Positions 1-9,526 of a DNA stretch of 64,000 nt are shown in pieces. The first letter of the stretch is position 1; every line of letters begins with the position of its first letter. Under the pieces are notes generated by a model. That model worked only from the letters and a program-made list of their open reading frames with translations. It did not search any database and was not told the origin of the DNA. A program made the translations under genes and the position numbers. The stretch is from Paraburkholderia bryophila. Lineage in GTDB: Bacteria > Pseudomonadota > Gammaproteobacteria > Burkholderiales > Burkholderiaceae. The stretch lies in the NCBI RefSeq assembly GCF_003269035.1, contig NZ_QLTK01000017.1, positions 1 through 64,000 on the forward strand, given 5' to 3'.

Positions 1-67
1 ACCGTGAAACGACTCCACGCCGATGATAGTGCGGATTGCCCGTGTGAAAGTAGGTAATCGTCAGGCT
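1..67 (+). rRNA. rrf: 5S ribosomal RNA, 3' part
   Basis: The first 67 bases read like the 3' half of a betaproteobacterial 5S rRNA. They contain the conserved block ending in GAAAGTAGGTAATCGTCAGG, and the terminal TCAGGCT would pair with the TGCCTGA expected at the 5' end outside the window. The 5' part, and presumably the 16S and 23S genes, lie upstream. A strong terminator follows directly, as expected for the end of an rRNA operon. The exact 3' end is uncertain by a few bases. Confidence 0.88.
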
Positions 68-80
68 CCCATGCAGAAAA

Positions 81-115
81 CAGAAACCCCACCCAGAAAG
101 GTGGGGTTTCTGTCG
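81..115 (+). terminator. rRNA operon terminator
   Basis: A perfect 13-bp inverted repeat (CAGAAACCCCACC at 81-93 and GGTGGGGTTTCTG at 100-112) encloses the loop CAGAAA. Three T residues fall within the right arm and a short T-rich stretch follows. It sits 14 bases after the 5S gene. From here to 349 I see no gene. Confidence 0.85.
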
Positions 116-349
116 TTTACGGTCGCGAAAAGCACTGGCATGCCGCCCACCGGACATACCCGGCCGATGGGCAACCCGCCATGTCACCGCCACCGGCGGA
201 CCCGAACGACACCACCATCCCTGTCGGTTCGTTACGTGTTTGCATCGCTGCATCGCCCGTCGATGCCCGGTAGCGCCAACCCCGACGTTCGCCTCCGCAC
301 GTCTCACGTACCTCTTCCCGATACGCAGCGTCACGCGTCGTCGGTTCGA

Positions 350-1342
350 TCACTTTGCGCTAAACTCCCCCTTACCGCAGGCGTCTGCAGGGACCACCGC
401 ATCGCTAGTCATCTGGCCGACTTCTGCCAGCAACGCTTCATCGCGTGCAATCACTTTTGGCAGATGTGTGCGTAGGAATTCAACCCACGTCCGTGTTTTT
501 GCGTCGATAAACTTACGCGACGGATACAGCGCATAGACATTCATCTTCTGTAACGTGTATTCCGGTAACACACGCACTAACGTGCCGTCACGTAATCCCG
601 AAATCGCCGCATAGAGCGGCACCATGCCGATCCCCATTCCCTCCCGAATTGCCACGATCAGCGATTCGGCGATGTTGACATGCACAGGCCCATTCACCTC
701 CATCATCTCGCTGCCGTTCGGGCCGTCGAGCACCCAATCGTGCGGTGGAAAGGCCGGCGTGTGCAGAATCAGACATTCGTGATGCGCGAGATCTGCGGGC
801 TTTTGCGGTGCACCATGCGCGCGCACATAACCCGGCGACGCGCACAAAATGCTGAAAGTCGTTCCCAGCGGCAGCGACACGAGATCTGAATTGGGTAGCG
901 TCGACGCACCGATCACCGCGACGTCGGCGCTGCCTTCGAATAGATCGGGCATGCGTTGCGACAACGTCAACTCGACGGTCACCTCCGGGTATTGCGCGCG
1001 ATAGCGCGAAATAGCCGGCAACACGTAGTGTTGGCCGATGCTGGCAAAACTATGCATGCGCAGCGCGCCGCTTGGTCGTTCGTGTGCGCAACTCGCTTCT
1101 TCTTCGGCCGTGCCGACATCGGCGAGTATCTGCTGACATCGTGTCAAATAACGCTCGCCAGCCGTGGTGAGGGCGAGCCGTCGCGTCGAACGGTTGAGCA
1201 AGCGGGTGCGCAGGTGAGCTTCGAGTTCCGAAACGGCGCGCGACATCGCGCCGGTCGTCGAGCTGAGCGACTGCGCGGCGCCGGTAAAACTGCCGGCTTC
1301 GACCACGCGCACGAACACTCGCATATTTTGTAACGTATCCAT
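350..1342 (-). CDS. LysR-family transcriptional regulator
   Basis: This 330-residue protein has an N-terminal winged helix-turn-helix of about 60 residues (MDTLQNMRVFVRVVEAGSF onwards) and a LysR effector-binding domain from about residue 90 to 295. The last 25 or so residues are an unconserved tail. The start is an ATG preceded by AAGGA. It is divergent from the FUSC membrane protein at 1547. In E. coli the similar pair AaeR/AaeB handles aromatic acid efflux, so control of the neighbour is a reasonable inference. The effector cannot be read from the sequence. Confidence 0.9.
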   Translation of the reverse strand: MDTLQNMRVFVRVVEAGSFTGAAQSLSSTTGAMSRAVSELEAHLRTRLLNRSTRRLALTTAGERYLTRCQQILADVGTAEEEASCAHERPSGALRMHSFASIGQHYVLPAISRYRAQYPEVTVELTLSQRMPDLFEGSADVAVIGASTLPNSDLVSLPLGTTFSILCASPGYVRAHGAPQKPADLAHHECLILHTPAFPPHDWVLDGPNGSEMMEVNGPVHVNIAESLIVAIREGMGIGMVPLYAAISGLRDGTLVRVLPEYTLQKMNVYALYPSRKFIDAKTRTWVEFLRTHLPKVIARDEALLAEVGQMTSDAVVPADACGKGEFSAK

Positions 1343-1459
1343 CGATCCTTCTATTTCACGGCTGAAGCCGTATTGTCCGCCTGCCGGGCAAGCGCATTGT
1401 TGTTCGTTCTGGAAGGGACGTTCCGCCGCACCCTTCTTAATGCGCGCATTGCAGGCTCC

Positions 1460-1518
1460 TACAATCGGCGCCTGGCTCGCCGGTGCGCACCAGCATCCTG
1501 TTCACCGGCGCTTTTTTT
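1460..1518 (+). promoter_or_regulatory. Candidate promoter and leader attenuator of the FUSC gene
   Basis: TACAAT at 1460-1465 could be a -10 box. It is followed by an 8-bp stem, CGCCGGTG (1478-1485) with CACCGGCG (1503-1510), a 17-nt loop and then C and seven T residues (1512-1518). This has the form of an intrinsic terminator located before the FUSC coding region and downstream of the possible promoter. No gene ends just upstream on this strand, so a leader attenuator is more likely than a terminator for another gene. The -35 box is not clear. Confidence 0.5.
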
Positions 1519-1546
1519 GTGGCAACCCAGAGCGCACGGTTTTCCG

Positions 1547-3724
1547 ATGAAACGTCAACATGCGATCAGACCGACGGCGGACTTTCGCCGGCAGTGGAGC
1601 GTCATGTTGCACAGGCTCAGCCCGGCGCTTCGCGATTGGATGAGCAGCGACGCTCTGATCTGGCTTCATCTACTGAAAACCGTCGCGGCGGGTCTGTTGG
1701 CGCTGGGCATGGCGATGCTGCTCGATCTGCCTCAACCGCGCATTGCCATGACGACGGTGTTCGTGCTGATGCAACCGTTCAGCGGCATGGTGCTCGCGAA
1801 AAGTTTCTACCGGATTCTCGGCACGGCAGTCGGCACGTTCGCTGCGCTGGTGCTCGGCGCGCTGTTCGTCCAGCAGCCCGAGTTGTACATGCTCGGCATG
1901 ATCGGCTGGGTAAGCGCGTGTATCGCGGCGGCGGTCCGGTATCGGCATTTCAGGTGGTATGGTTTCGTGCTCGCGGGTTATACCGCCGCGCTGATCGGCA
2001 TTCCGAATGTCACGGCGCCGCACGACCTGTTTCTGGCGGCGCTTACGCGCGCAGCGGAGGTGGCGGTCGGGATTGTGTGTTCGAGCGCGGTGAGCGCGTT
2101 GATCGTGCCGCAGCGATCGAGTCTCGCGCTGCGTCGCGCGCTGCAAATCCGTTACGCAAATTTTACTGCGTTCGCTGCCGATGTGCTGAACCGCGGCATC
2201 AAGCGAGGCCAGTTCGAGCGGCGTTTCGCGGACCTCGTCGACGAAATCGTCGGGTTCGAAGCGACCCGGACGTTCGCCACGTTCGAAGATCCGGCGATGC
2301 GTTCGCGCAGTCAGCATCTCGGCCGCCTGAACGGCGAATTCATGGACGCCTGCGCGCGTCTGCATGCACTTCATCAACTGCTCAAACGTCTTCGAGCCAG
2401 CGGCTCGGAGTCGAAAGTCGGGGCCATCAAGCCATATTTCGATGAGCTGGCTGGCCTTCTTTCGCTGCCGTCCAGGACGCCCGCCATGGCCGACGCGACC
2501 AGCGTCGCCGGCCGATTGCGGCTGTTTCAGGCGCGCTTGCCGCGTCGCGTGCGTGAAACGAGACGACCGCTCGAGGCGGCGCCCACCGAATCGCTGGCGG
2601 ACTTCGATACGTCGGCGGAGTTGTTGTACCGTTTCGTCGACGAATGGATCCGCTATTCGGAGACTTACGCGTCGCTAGCCGCGCGCCACAAGCCGGCGCA
2701 GAGGCGGCAACGCAGCGCTAGCCGTTATGTCAGCAAGACGAACGGTTTTGTGGTCGCGTTCACGTTTATCCGGTCCGCCGCGGTCATGGCGATCGTCGGC
2801 TGGTTCTGGATCGAGACCGATTGGCCGAGCGGCGGTCTTGCCGTGATCGGCGCGGCATTGGCATGCGCGCTGACCTCCACGGCGCCGAATGCATCGAAAA
2901 TGGCCATGCAGATGGCAGCCGGCGCCGTGCTGGCCACCATGACGGGTTACCTCTTCACGTGCTACGTGTATCCGAACATCGACGGCTTGCCGCTGCTTTG
3001 CGCGATGCTCGCGCCCGTCCTGGCGCTGGGCGCATTCATCGCGACGCGTAAGCGCGCGGCGGGCTATGGCATCGGCTTCTCGGTGTTTTTCTGTCTGCTC
3101 GCCGGACCGGACAATGTCGTGACGTACGCGCCGGATCTGCTGATCAACAACGGCATCGCGTTGACCGCGTCGATGCTGGTGGCGGCGTTGACTTTTGCCG
3201 TGATTTTTCCAGCGGATATGCCGTGGCTCGTCGAACGGATGATGGGCGATTTGCGCGCGCAGGTCGTGTCCGCGTGCAAGGACGAATTGCCTGGTCTCAA
3301 CCAGCGGTTTCAATCGAGCACGCATGATCTGACCGCCCAGTTGCGCATGCTGTTGACACGGCGTTCCCGGTGTCGACGGGATGCGTTGCGCTGGATGCTC
3401 GCGACGATCGAGGTAGGGCACGCCGTCATCGATCTGCGCAACGAGGCGGCACGCGCTGCTTATGCGGCGGCGCTTCATCCGCGCTGGCGCAGCGCCCTGG
3501 CGCGGACTTGCGACGACCTCGCGCGACTCTTTGCGCGCCCGGATGCGCAGGCGCTCGAACGTGCGCTGGCGTCGGTCCGCGCGGCGACCTGGATCGCGCA
3601 GGAGGTCCTCGGCACCGTGCATGCCGAGCGCGATAAACGTCATGACGTGCAGCGAATTCTGAGCTGCCTGCATTTCATTCGTACGGCGTTGCTCGATAAG
3701 GACGCGCCTTTCAATGCGGGATGA
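1547..3724 (+). CDS. FUSC-family inner membrane transporter
   Basis: The 725-residue product has two hydrophobic FUSC blocks, about residues 40-180 and 400-560, each followed by a long cytoplasmic alpha-helical region. This is the layout of the aromatic acid exporter AaeB/fusaric acid resistance family. The family exports aromatic carboxylates, usually with a periplasmic adaptor, but no adaptor gene is present here. ATG 1547 has a poor ribosome site. ATG 1604 (starting MLHRLSP) has GGAG at a spacing of 4 and may be the true start, giving 706 residues. The divergent LysR gene is the likely regulator. The substrate is unknown. Confidence 0.85.
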   Translation: MKRQHAIRPTADFRRQWSVMLHRLSPALRDWMSSDALIWLHLLKTVAAGLLALGMAMLLDLPQPRIAMTTVFVLMQPFSGMVLAKSFYRILGTAVGTFAALVLGALFVQQPELYMLGMIGWVSACIAAAVRYRHFRWYGFVLAGYTAALIGIPNVTAPHDLFLAALTRAAEVAVGIVCSSAVSALIVPQRSSLALRRALQIRYANFTAFAADVLNRGIKRGQFERRFADLVDEIVGFEATRTFATFEDPAMRSRSQHLGRLNGEFMDACARLHALHQLLKRLRASGSESKVGAIKPYFDELAGLLSLPSRTPAMADATSVAGRLRLFQARLPRRVRETRRPLEAAPTESLADFDTSAELLYRFVDEWIRYSETYASLAARHKPAQRRQRSASRYVSKTNGFVVAFTFIRSAAVMAIVGWFWIETDWPSGGLAVIGAALACALTSTAPNASKMAMQMAAGAVLATMTGYLFTCYVYPNIDGLPLLCAMLAPVLALGAFIATRKRAAGYGIGFSVFFCLLAGPDNVVTYAPDLLINNGIALTASMLVAALTFAVIFPADMPWLVERMMGDLRAQVVSACKDELPGLNQRFQSSTHDLTAQLRMLLTRRSRCRRDALRWMLATIEVGHAVIDLRNEAARAAYAAALHPRWRSALARTCDDLARLFARPDAQALERALASVRAATWIAQEVLGTVHAERDKRHDVQRILSCLHFIRTALLDKDAPFNAG

Positions 3725-4058
3725 TCGCGGCGCTTAGTTCGTGCGGTCGAATGGTGTGCGTCGGCACATAAGCGATTGCTAGCGTCCAGCGCGACAGTCC
3801 CAGCGACGCGGACTAACTGCGCGGATAGACCACGCGGCCTAACCGCTCGCATCAATCACGCCGACCTACCACCCGCATCAACCCCACGCATCGACCCCAC
3901 GCTCCAGCACGTGCAAACCTCGATCCTTCCTCCAGATGGAAATATCACTTCCGCCCAGCCCCGTATATCTGCAGGGACCACAGCCCTATAGTTTCATCAC
4001 TGCGACGCAGTCACCACAAGTCACCGCCGAGCAGTAACCGTAAGCCCTGGAGAACGAA
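3725..4058. other. Intergenic region without a recognisable gene
   Basis: These 334 bases separate the FUSC gene from a small secreted protein. I see no convincing coding frame. The short palindrome ACTGCGACGCAGT at 3999-4011 lies about 50 bases before the next start codon and may belong to its leader. The promoter of the small protein is probably here but no clear boxes are visible. Confidence 0.4.
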
Positions 4059-4286
4059 ATGAACGCATTGAAGATTGCCCTGATTGCCTGCTCTTTTTCC
4101 GCTGTCGTCGCTCATGCGCAAACGGCGCCCGCTGCTCCCGAACAACAGCTCGCCCAGGCAAGCGCGCAGCGAGCGAACGGCGTCGCCGAGCAAAACCGCG
4201 TCGCCATACCGGCCGCTAAAGGGAATGCCAAGGCCGAGGAGTGCGTCGGTCCCGTGAGCTTCTGCAATCTCTACTTCGGCAGCTAA
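4059..4286 (+). CDS. Small predicted periplasmic protein, function unknown
   Basis: This 75-residue protein has a signal peptide (MNALKIALIACSFSAVVAHA, cleavage after AHA) and an Ala/Gln-rich linker. Its C-terminal tail holds two cysteines in the pattern CVGPVSFC, which could form a disulfide in the periplasm. GGAG precedes the ATG at a normal distance. I do not recognise a family. The gene stands alone between two intergenic gaps, so context does not suggest a role. Confidence 0.65.
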   Translation: MNALKIALIACSFSAVVAHAQTAPAAPEQQLAQASAQRANGVAEQNRVAIPAAKGNAKAEECVGPVSFCNLYFGS

Positions 4287-4461
4287 GCAGCGCCACGTGC
4301 AACAGACGCCGTATCTGCAAGACCCGTCGCACGAATGATCGAGCGACAAACCGCCTGACCGCGACGCCGCGGTCGGTGCGACAATCCGGCTACCGCGCGG
4401 AGCGTACCGCAGATGTGCGCACCGGTAGACTGGACTGCTGACTATGGAGAGACTCGGTTTC

Positions 4462-5976
4462 ATGTACCAAGACCGGATTCGCTGTGCCGCGTTGCGCGGA
4501 AAAATCACGTCGGCCGCCGAGGCAGCGCTGCTGATTCAGGACGGCATGCGGGTCGGCGCCAGCGGCTTCACGCGCGCGGGCGACGCGAAGGCCGTCCCCG
4601 TTGCGCTCGCCGAGCGCGTGCGGCAGGAAGGCAAGCCGCTGCAGATCACATTGATGACCGGCGCATCGCTTGGCCATGACGTGGACCGCATGCTCACCGA
4701 GGCGCACGTGTTGGCGCGCCGCCTGCCGTTCCAGGTCGACAAAACCTTGCGCGACGCGATCAATCGCGGCGAAGTGATGTTCGTCGATCAGCATCTGTCC
4801 GAAACGGTCGAAATGCTGCGTGCGAACCAGCTCGGCAAACTCGATATCGCCATTATCGAAGCCGCCGCGATCACCGAGACCGGCGGCATCGTGCCGACCA
4901 CCTCGGTCGGCAATTCGGCCAGCTTCGCGATCCTCGCGGACAAGGTGATCGTGGAGCTCAATCTCGCGCAGCCGCTCGCGCTCGAAGGCTTGCACGACAT
5001 CTGGATTCCGGGCCGCCGGCCGAACCGCGAGCCGCTGCCGATCATGTATCCGCGAGACCGCGTCGGCACGCCGGCGATCGAGATTCCGTTCGAAAAAATC
5101 GCGGCGATCGTGATCACGAACATGGCCGACAGTCCGTCTACCGTGTTGCCGGCGGACAAGGAGACCGAGTTGATCGCCGGTCATCTGATCGAATTTTTCC
5201 AGCACGAAGTGGCGCTTGGGCGCATGCCCAAAAACCTGCCGCCGTTGCAGGCCGGTATCGGCTCGATTGCCAACTCAGTGCTGGCCGGTTTCGCCAACGC
5301 CCCGTTCGAGCCGTTCGAAATTTACTCGGAAGTGCTGCAGGACTCCACCTTCGATCTGATGGACGCCGGCAAAGTCACGTTCGCGTCCGGCGCGTCCATC
5401 ACGTTGTCGGCCGCGCGCCAGGCGCAGGTGTTCGGCGAGCTCGAACGTTATCGCGAGCGCCTCGTCCTGCGCCCGCAGGAAGTCAGCAATCACCCTGAAG
5501 TGATTCGCCGGCTCGGGTTGATCGCGTTGAACACCGCGCTGGAATTCGACATCTACGGCAACGTGAATTCGACCCATGTGGGCGGCACACACATGATGAA
5601 CGGCATTGGCGGTTCGGGCGACTTCGCGCGCAATGCGTCGTGCGCGATCTTCGCCACCAAGTCGATGGCGAAAGGCGGTCGTATTTCCAGCGTCGTGCCG
5701 ATGGTGCCGCATTGCGATCACAACGAACACGACGTCGACGTGGTCGTGACGGAACAGGGGCTGGCCGATCTGCGCGGCTTGGCGCCGCGGGAACGCGCGG
5801 CGTTGATTATCGAGAACTGTACGCATCCGCTCTATCGCGATCTGCTGCGCGACTACTACCGGGACGCTTTGAAGTGGGGTGGACAAACGCCGCACCAGTT
5901 GGATCAGGCTTTCGCCTGGCATATCCGGTTGCGCGATACCGGCTCGATGTTGCCGGCGGAAGAGGCGAGACTTTGA
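4462..5976 (+). CDS. Acetyl-CoA hydrolase/succinate CoA-transferase family protein
   Basis: This 504-residue protein belongs to the class I CoA-transferases related to AarC (succinyl-CoA:acetate) and ScpC (propionyl-CoA:succinate). Supporting motifs are GIGSIANSVL (about 265-274), the likely catalytic glutamate in YSEVLQDS (about residue 290), and the C-terminal run with GGTHMMNGIGGSGDF. The enzyme would move CoA between succinate and a short acyl group in the cytoplasm. ATG 4462 is chosen because GGAGAG (4446-4451) sits ten bases upstream. ATG 4444 has no ribosome site. Acetate and propionate specificity cannot be separated by eye. The gene appears monocistronic. Confidence 0.92.
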   Translation: MYQDRIRCAALRGKITSAAEAALLIQDGMRVGASGFTRAGDAKAVPVALAERVRQEGKPLQITLMTGASLGHDVDRMLTEAHVLARRLPFQVDKTLRDAINRGEVMFVDQHLSETVEMLRANQLGKLDIAIIEAAAITETGGIVPTTSVGNSASFAILADKVIVELNLAQPLALEGLHDIWIPGRRPNREPLPIMYPRDRVGTPAIEIPFEKIAAIVITNMADSPSTVLPADKETELIAGHLIEFFQHEVALGRMPKNLPPLQAGIGSIANSVLAGFANAPFEPFEIYSEVLQDSTFDLMDAGKVTFASGASITLSAARQAQVFGELERYRERLVLRPQEVSNHPEVIRRLGLIALNTALEFDIYGNVNSTHVGGTHMMNGIGGSGDFARNASCAIFATKSMAKGGRISSVVPMVPHCDHNEHDVDVVVTEQGLADLRGLAPRERAALIIENCTHPLYRDLLRDYYRDALKWGGQTPHQLDQAFAWHIRLRDTGSMLPAEEARL

Positions 5977-6016
5977 ATCGGTTGGCCTAGCTAACGTATA
6001 TAAGCGTATGAAAGCC

Positions 6017-6055
6017 ATAACGGCGTCAGACGGCTTTCGCCGCTGACGCCGTTAT
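6017..6055. terminator. Bidirectional hairpin between converging genes
   Basis: ATAACGGCGTCAG and its complement CTGACGCCGTTAT form a long stem with one bulged base and a TTTC loop. It lies between the converging CoA-transferase and glsB-like genes. There is no clear T run on either side, so termination efficiency is uncertain. Confidence 0.7.
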
Positions 6056-6089
6056 TCATGTCATATGCGCAGATGGGCTGATGCGGTAC

Positions 6090-6344
6090 TCAGCCGCCTC
6101 GTCGCACGAGCCGGATGAGAAACAGCAGAATGACCGCGCCGATCACCGCCGTAATGATCGAGCCGATCCAGCCGCCACCCAGCGAAATATGCAGCACGCC
6201 GGCGAGCCAGCCGCCGATGAACGCGCCGACGATCCCGACGATGATGTCGACGATCAGGCCGAAGCCGCCGCCCTTGACGAGCACGCCGGCCAGCCAGCCA
6301 GCGATCGCGCCGATGATGAGCCATGCAATGATGCCGTGTTCCAT
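6090..6344 (-). CDS. GlsB/YeaQ/YmgE-family stress membrane protein
   Basis: This 84-residue, glycine-rich, very hydrophobic protein consists of three short membrane segments (starting MEHGIIAWLIIGAIAGWLAG) with repeated GW-AG and GG-G patterns. These are typical of the transglycosylase-associated/GlsB family. The family is linked to general and envelope stress, but its biochemical activity is not established. GGGAG precedes the ATG. It is transcribed alone and converges on the CoA-transferase gene. Confidence 0.9.
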   Translation of the reverse strand: MEHGIIAWLIIGAIAGWLAGVLVKGGGFGLIVDIIVGIVGAFIGGWLAGVLHISLGGGWIGSIITAVIGAVILLFLIRLVRRGG

Positions 6345-6505
6345 AATCGAGACTCCCTAGTTGAGTGTGAAAAATTCACGGTGACAGAGCTTAGTCGAAG
6401 CTTATGGGACAGTCCATATTCAGGACGCGGAATTAACGTTGTCTGAATCTGTTGCAAGCTAAGTGTAGACGATGCGCGCGAAAATGGGGGACTTACACGC
6501 GGCGT

Positions 6506-7213
6506 TCATTCGGGCGTCGGCTCCGCTTCTCGCGCGGTCCAACTGACGCTGGACACGCTCTTTTCCATGCTGATGCGACTGGCCATCTGTTCGAGCTTCG
6601 GCTGATCCTTAGGGTGCAGCTTGACGATCGCGGTGACGCGAATGCGTTGTGAATCGTCGTCGACGTCTTCGCTCGTCAGGCTCTGAAACGACAGCGGCGT
6701 CGAGTACATCGAGTTGGACACGGCGGTGCGAATGTGGATCTCGTCGGCTTCGCGGCAGACGATCGTCAGCACATATTCGCGCACCAGATCCGCGTTGGAA
6801 ACCGGCGTGGCGTTGATCATCCGGCTGACTTCGCGCAGCACCGTGTTGGTCAGCAGCACGACCGCCGTGCCGGCCAGCGCCGGTCCGTAATGACCCGCAC
6901 CGCACAGCACGCCGACCGCGGCCGAGCACCACAAGGTCGCCGCGGTGTTGATCCCCTGAATGGAACCCTTGTCGCGCATGATCACGCCGCCGCCGAGAAA
7001 GCCGACGCCGGACACGACATACGCCGCGATCTGCGTGATGCCGGCCGTCCCGTTGCCGGTCAGTACGCCGAGCGTGACGAACAGGCACGCGCCGCTCGCG
7101 ACCAGCGTGATGGTGCGAAGCCCCGCATTGCGCTGCCGCATCTGCCGTTCGAGGCCGATCGCGACGCCACAGGCGAAAGCGGCGAAGAGCCGCCAGACGA
7201 ATTCAATTGTCAT
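6506..7213 (-). CDS. MgtC/SapB-family membrane protein
   Basis: The 235-residue product has the MgtC/SapB membrane domain (about residues 1-140, four to five segments, with GLERQMRQRNAGLRT and GVGFLGGGVI) and a C-terminal ACT-like regulatory domain (about 145-230). Members modulate F-type ATP synthase, magnesium or acid adaptation. Only family membership is visible here. The reading frame extends upstream to 7360, but homology begins at MTIEFVWRLF, so ATG 7213 is preferred. No good Shine-Dalgarno is seen before it. No Mg-sensing leader is evident. Confidence 0.85.
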   Translation of the reverse strand: MTIEFVWRLFAAFACGVAIGLERQMRQRNAGLRTITLVASGACLFVTLGVLTGNGTAGITQIAAYVVSGVGFLGGGVIMRDKGSIQGINTAATLWCSAAVGVLCGAGHYGPALAGTAVVLLTNTVLREVSRMINATPVSNADLVREYVLTIVCREADEIHIRTAVSNSMYSTPLSFQSLTSEDVDDDSQRIRVTAIVKLHPKDQPKLEQMASRISMEKSVSSVSWTAREAEPTPE

Positions 7214-7821
7214 CGTAAAGAAAGGTTGAGGCGCGTATTCGCACAGTGTGAACCCAACGCATGACAGCAGCACGCTTTCCTCGACGGAATGCGGCGGCCG
7301 ACAGGCGTGACGGAGCGCACAAGCGAGGCTTGCGGCGCTGTAATGCATTCGTGTCGGCATGGTGTCGAGCCACGCGGCACTTCACTGGCAGTACGAGGGT
7401 ATCAACGACGTGCACCGACTGGCCCGAAGGCAAGACGGCGACAGAAAAAGACTGACGCGGAAATCTTGCCGATCAGGCGATCGGGCGAATCGAAGCTCGA
7501 CTGGTACAACTGCTACTGTCCAAGATCGTGATTCCGGTTAAATGAACTGGCCGAATTTTAGGCAGCTCTGCAAAGCGAAGTCAAGCTGCGATGACGCGAG
7601 GTGCAGAACGTTTTGTCGTGGGCCTAGGAAGAGTGGAGTGGTGCGTGAGGAATTATCCGCGCGTCAATACGGACTCCGAATATTGACGGAGGTCGTCCTG
7701 GAAAACAGACTATTCGCTCGCTTCGAAACGTGTCGTGCGCGCCGCGCAACGCAACGCTTAAGGCGCGATCCATCCGCACGGCGTCGCCCGTTTGTCGCTG
7801 TTCATCCCAATCGAGGAATCC
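7214..7821. other. Intergenic region between divergent genes
   Basis: These roughly 600 bases lie between mgtC-like (minus) and a small secreted protein (plus). Open frames run through it but lack family resemblance, good ribosome sites and the expected codon bias. I see no RNA gene. It probably carries both promoters. Confidence 0.4.
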
Positions 7822-8346
7822 ATGAAAGCTAAAGCTCCTGGCATCATTGCCGGTGCATTGATCGTAGCCGCTCCGCTCGTGTCGTTCGCCGCCGGTCTGC
7901 CCGCGCCGTTTGAAGGCAGCAGCACGCTGCAGGCGGACGGTTTCGTGAAATCGGTCGACCAGGTGAAACATTCGGTGACCGTGCTCGACGCCCAGGGCGG
8001 CGAAGCGTCGTTCAATATCACCGACCCGGCCAACCTCGCGCAGATCAGGCAAGGCGGCAAGGTCCATGTTCGTATGGTGCGCAATGCGGTGATCAGCGTG
8101 ACGCGCGGCGCGGACGGCCACGGCAACGGCGCGCAGAGTACGCAGCCCAACACGGCTCGCAACGTGAGCGCCGAGGTCCAGACCATCGACCATGCGTCCG
8201 GCATCATGGCGCTGAAGAGCGCGAACGGCGCGGTGTTTCATATCCAGGGTCGCGAACCGGCCAAGGTCGCGGGCGTCGCGCCGGGTATGCAGGTCATGGT
8301 GGCGTTCGCGCAGCAGGTCGACGTCGCGGTCGCGCCTGCGCAGTAA
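7822..8346 (+). CDS. Predicted periplasmic protein, function unknown
   Basis: This 174-residue protein begins with a signal peptide (MKAKAPGIIAGALIVAAPLVSFA, cleavage before AGLP). The mature part appears to contain two similar beta-rich halves (about residues 40-100 and 115-170), each with a V-x-x-(V/I)-D-x-x-x pattern followed by a G-x-x-V turn. This suggests tandem small beta-barrels, somewhat like CusF-type or OB-like folds. I do not assign a function. GAGGA at 7813 fixes ATG 7822. It converges with the metallophosphoesterase gene 16 bases further on. Confidence 0.7.
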   Translation: MKAKAPGIIAGALIVAAPLVSFAAGLPAPFEGSSTLQADGFVKSVDQVKHSVTVLDAQGGEASFNITDPANLAQIRQGGKVHVRMVRNAVISVTRGADGHGNGAQSTQPNTARNVSAEVQTIDHASGIMALKSANGAVFHIQGREPAKVAGVAPGMQVMVAFAQQVDVAVAPAQ

Positions 8347-8362
8347 GCGGCGGGCCGGGGCG

Positions 8363-9526
8363 TTAGTCCGGCTCGCCAGGCACGAGGCGCAGGCGTGTGA
8401 TTTCGGACGGTGCGCCGAGGCGCTTCGGCGGGCCCCAGTAGCCGGTGCCGCGGCTCGTATACACCCACAGGCCATTCAGGCGGGCGAGGCCGGCGGTGAA
8501 CGGTTGCTGGAATCGCACGAAGAAATTCCATGGGAAAAACTGGCCGCCGTGCGTATGCCCCGACAGTTGCAACGTGAACCCCGCGGCGGCCGCGGCTTCG
8601 GCTGAGCGCGGCTGGTGCGCGAGCAGCACCTTGATCAGCACGTCGCCCGGTGCGCCGGCGAGCGCCGCAACCGGGTCGCTGCGATGCAACGGATCGTGAT
8701 GGCCCGCCGAATAGTCGGTCACGCCGGCAATCACGGCGCGCGCGCCGTCATGATCCACGATCACATGTTCGTTGAGCAGCACGTTGAGGCCCAGGCGCCG
8801 GAACTCGGCGATCCATGCGTTCGCGCCGGCGTAGTACTCGTGATTGCCGGTCACGAGGAACGCGCCATGACGCGCGGTGAGACGCGACAACGGCTGGGTG
8901 TGGCGGGTCAATTGCGGCACGCTGCCGTCCACGACATCGCCCGTCACGGCAATCAGATCCGGCTTCAGCCGATTCACCGCGTCGACGATCGCATCGACAT
9001 AGCGGTGCTTGATGGTCGGGCCGACGTGAATATCGCTGATCTGGACGATCGTGAAGCCGTCGAGCGCGGGCGGTAAATCGTCGATCGGCACGTCGATCGT
9101 GACGACCTTCGCGCGCCGGCGGGCGTTGAAGAGGCCAACCAGCGTCGAGAGCAACGCGAGCAGGGGCACCGCCGCTGCCGACCCCAGGCGCCAATGCGCG
9201 ATGCTGAGGGTGTTCGGCCAGATCGCGTCGACGGTCAGCAGCGAGGCGAGCATCAGATCGCGGGCGAAGGTCAGCACCAGCAGCGACGAGAAGAAGCCCA
9301 TCGCCAGCAGGCCGACCCACGCCAGCCGGTCGCCGAGCGGCTGCCGTTTGATCGTACGCGCCAGCATGCCGATCGGAATCAGCAAGATGGACAGCACGAG
9401 CCACAGCGCGCACAGCCAGCGGCCGGTGGCGTCGACCGGCATGTCCGGGATCAGACGCAAGCCGACGTAGAGATGCAGCAGGATGCCAATCAGGATGATG
9501 CGGACAAGAAACGATGAGCGGCGCAT
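8363..9526 (-). CDS. Membrane-anchored metallophosphoesterase
   Basis: The 387-residue protein has about four transmembrane helices in residues 1-120 and then a calcineurin-like phosphoesterase domain. The metal-binding motifs appear in order: DIH, GDVVDG, GNHEYY, a later histidine in LAHQP, and GHTHGGQ. This matches the YkuE/YaeI type, which includes enzymes acting on UDP-diacylglucosamine or other envelope phosphoesters. The substrate here is unknown. The start MRRSSFLV at 9526 is preferred over an upstream extension rich in Pro/Arg. Confidence 0.88.
   Translation of the reverse strand: MRRSSFLVRIILIGILLHLYVGLRLIPDMPVDATGRWLCALWLVLSILLIPIGMLARTIKRQPLGDRLAWVGLLAMGFFSSLLVLTFARDLMLASLLTVDAIWPNTLSIAHWRLGSAAAVPLLALLSTLVGLFNARRRAKVVTIDVPIDDLPPALDGFTIVQISDIHVGPTIKHRYVDAIVDAVNRLKPDLIAVTGDVVDGSVPQLTRHTQPLSRLTARHGAFLVTGNHEYYAGANAWIAEFRRLGLNVLLNEHVIVDHDGARAVIAGVTDYSAGHHDPLHRSDPVAALAGAPGDVLIKVLLAHQPRSAEAAAAAGFTLQLSGHTHGGQFFPWNFFVRFQQPFTAGLARLNGLWVYTSRGTGYWGPPKRLGAPSEITRLRLVPGEPD

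Noticed and set aside
7542..7832. 96-codon frame in the gap after mgtC
   Set aside because: No ribosome site, no family and no codon bias; it overlaps the real small-protein start.
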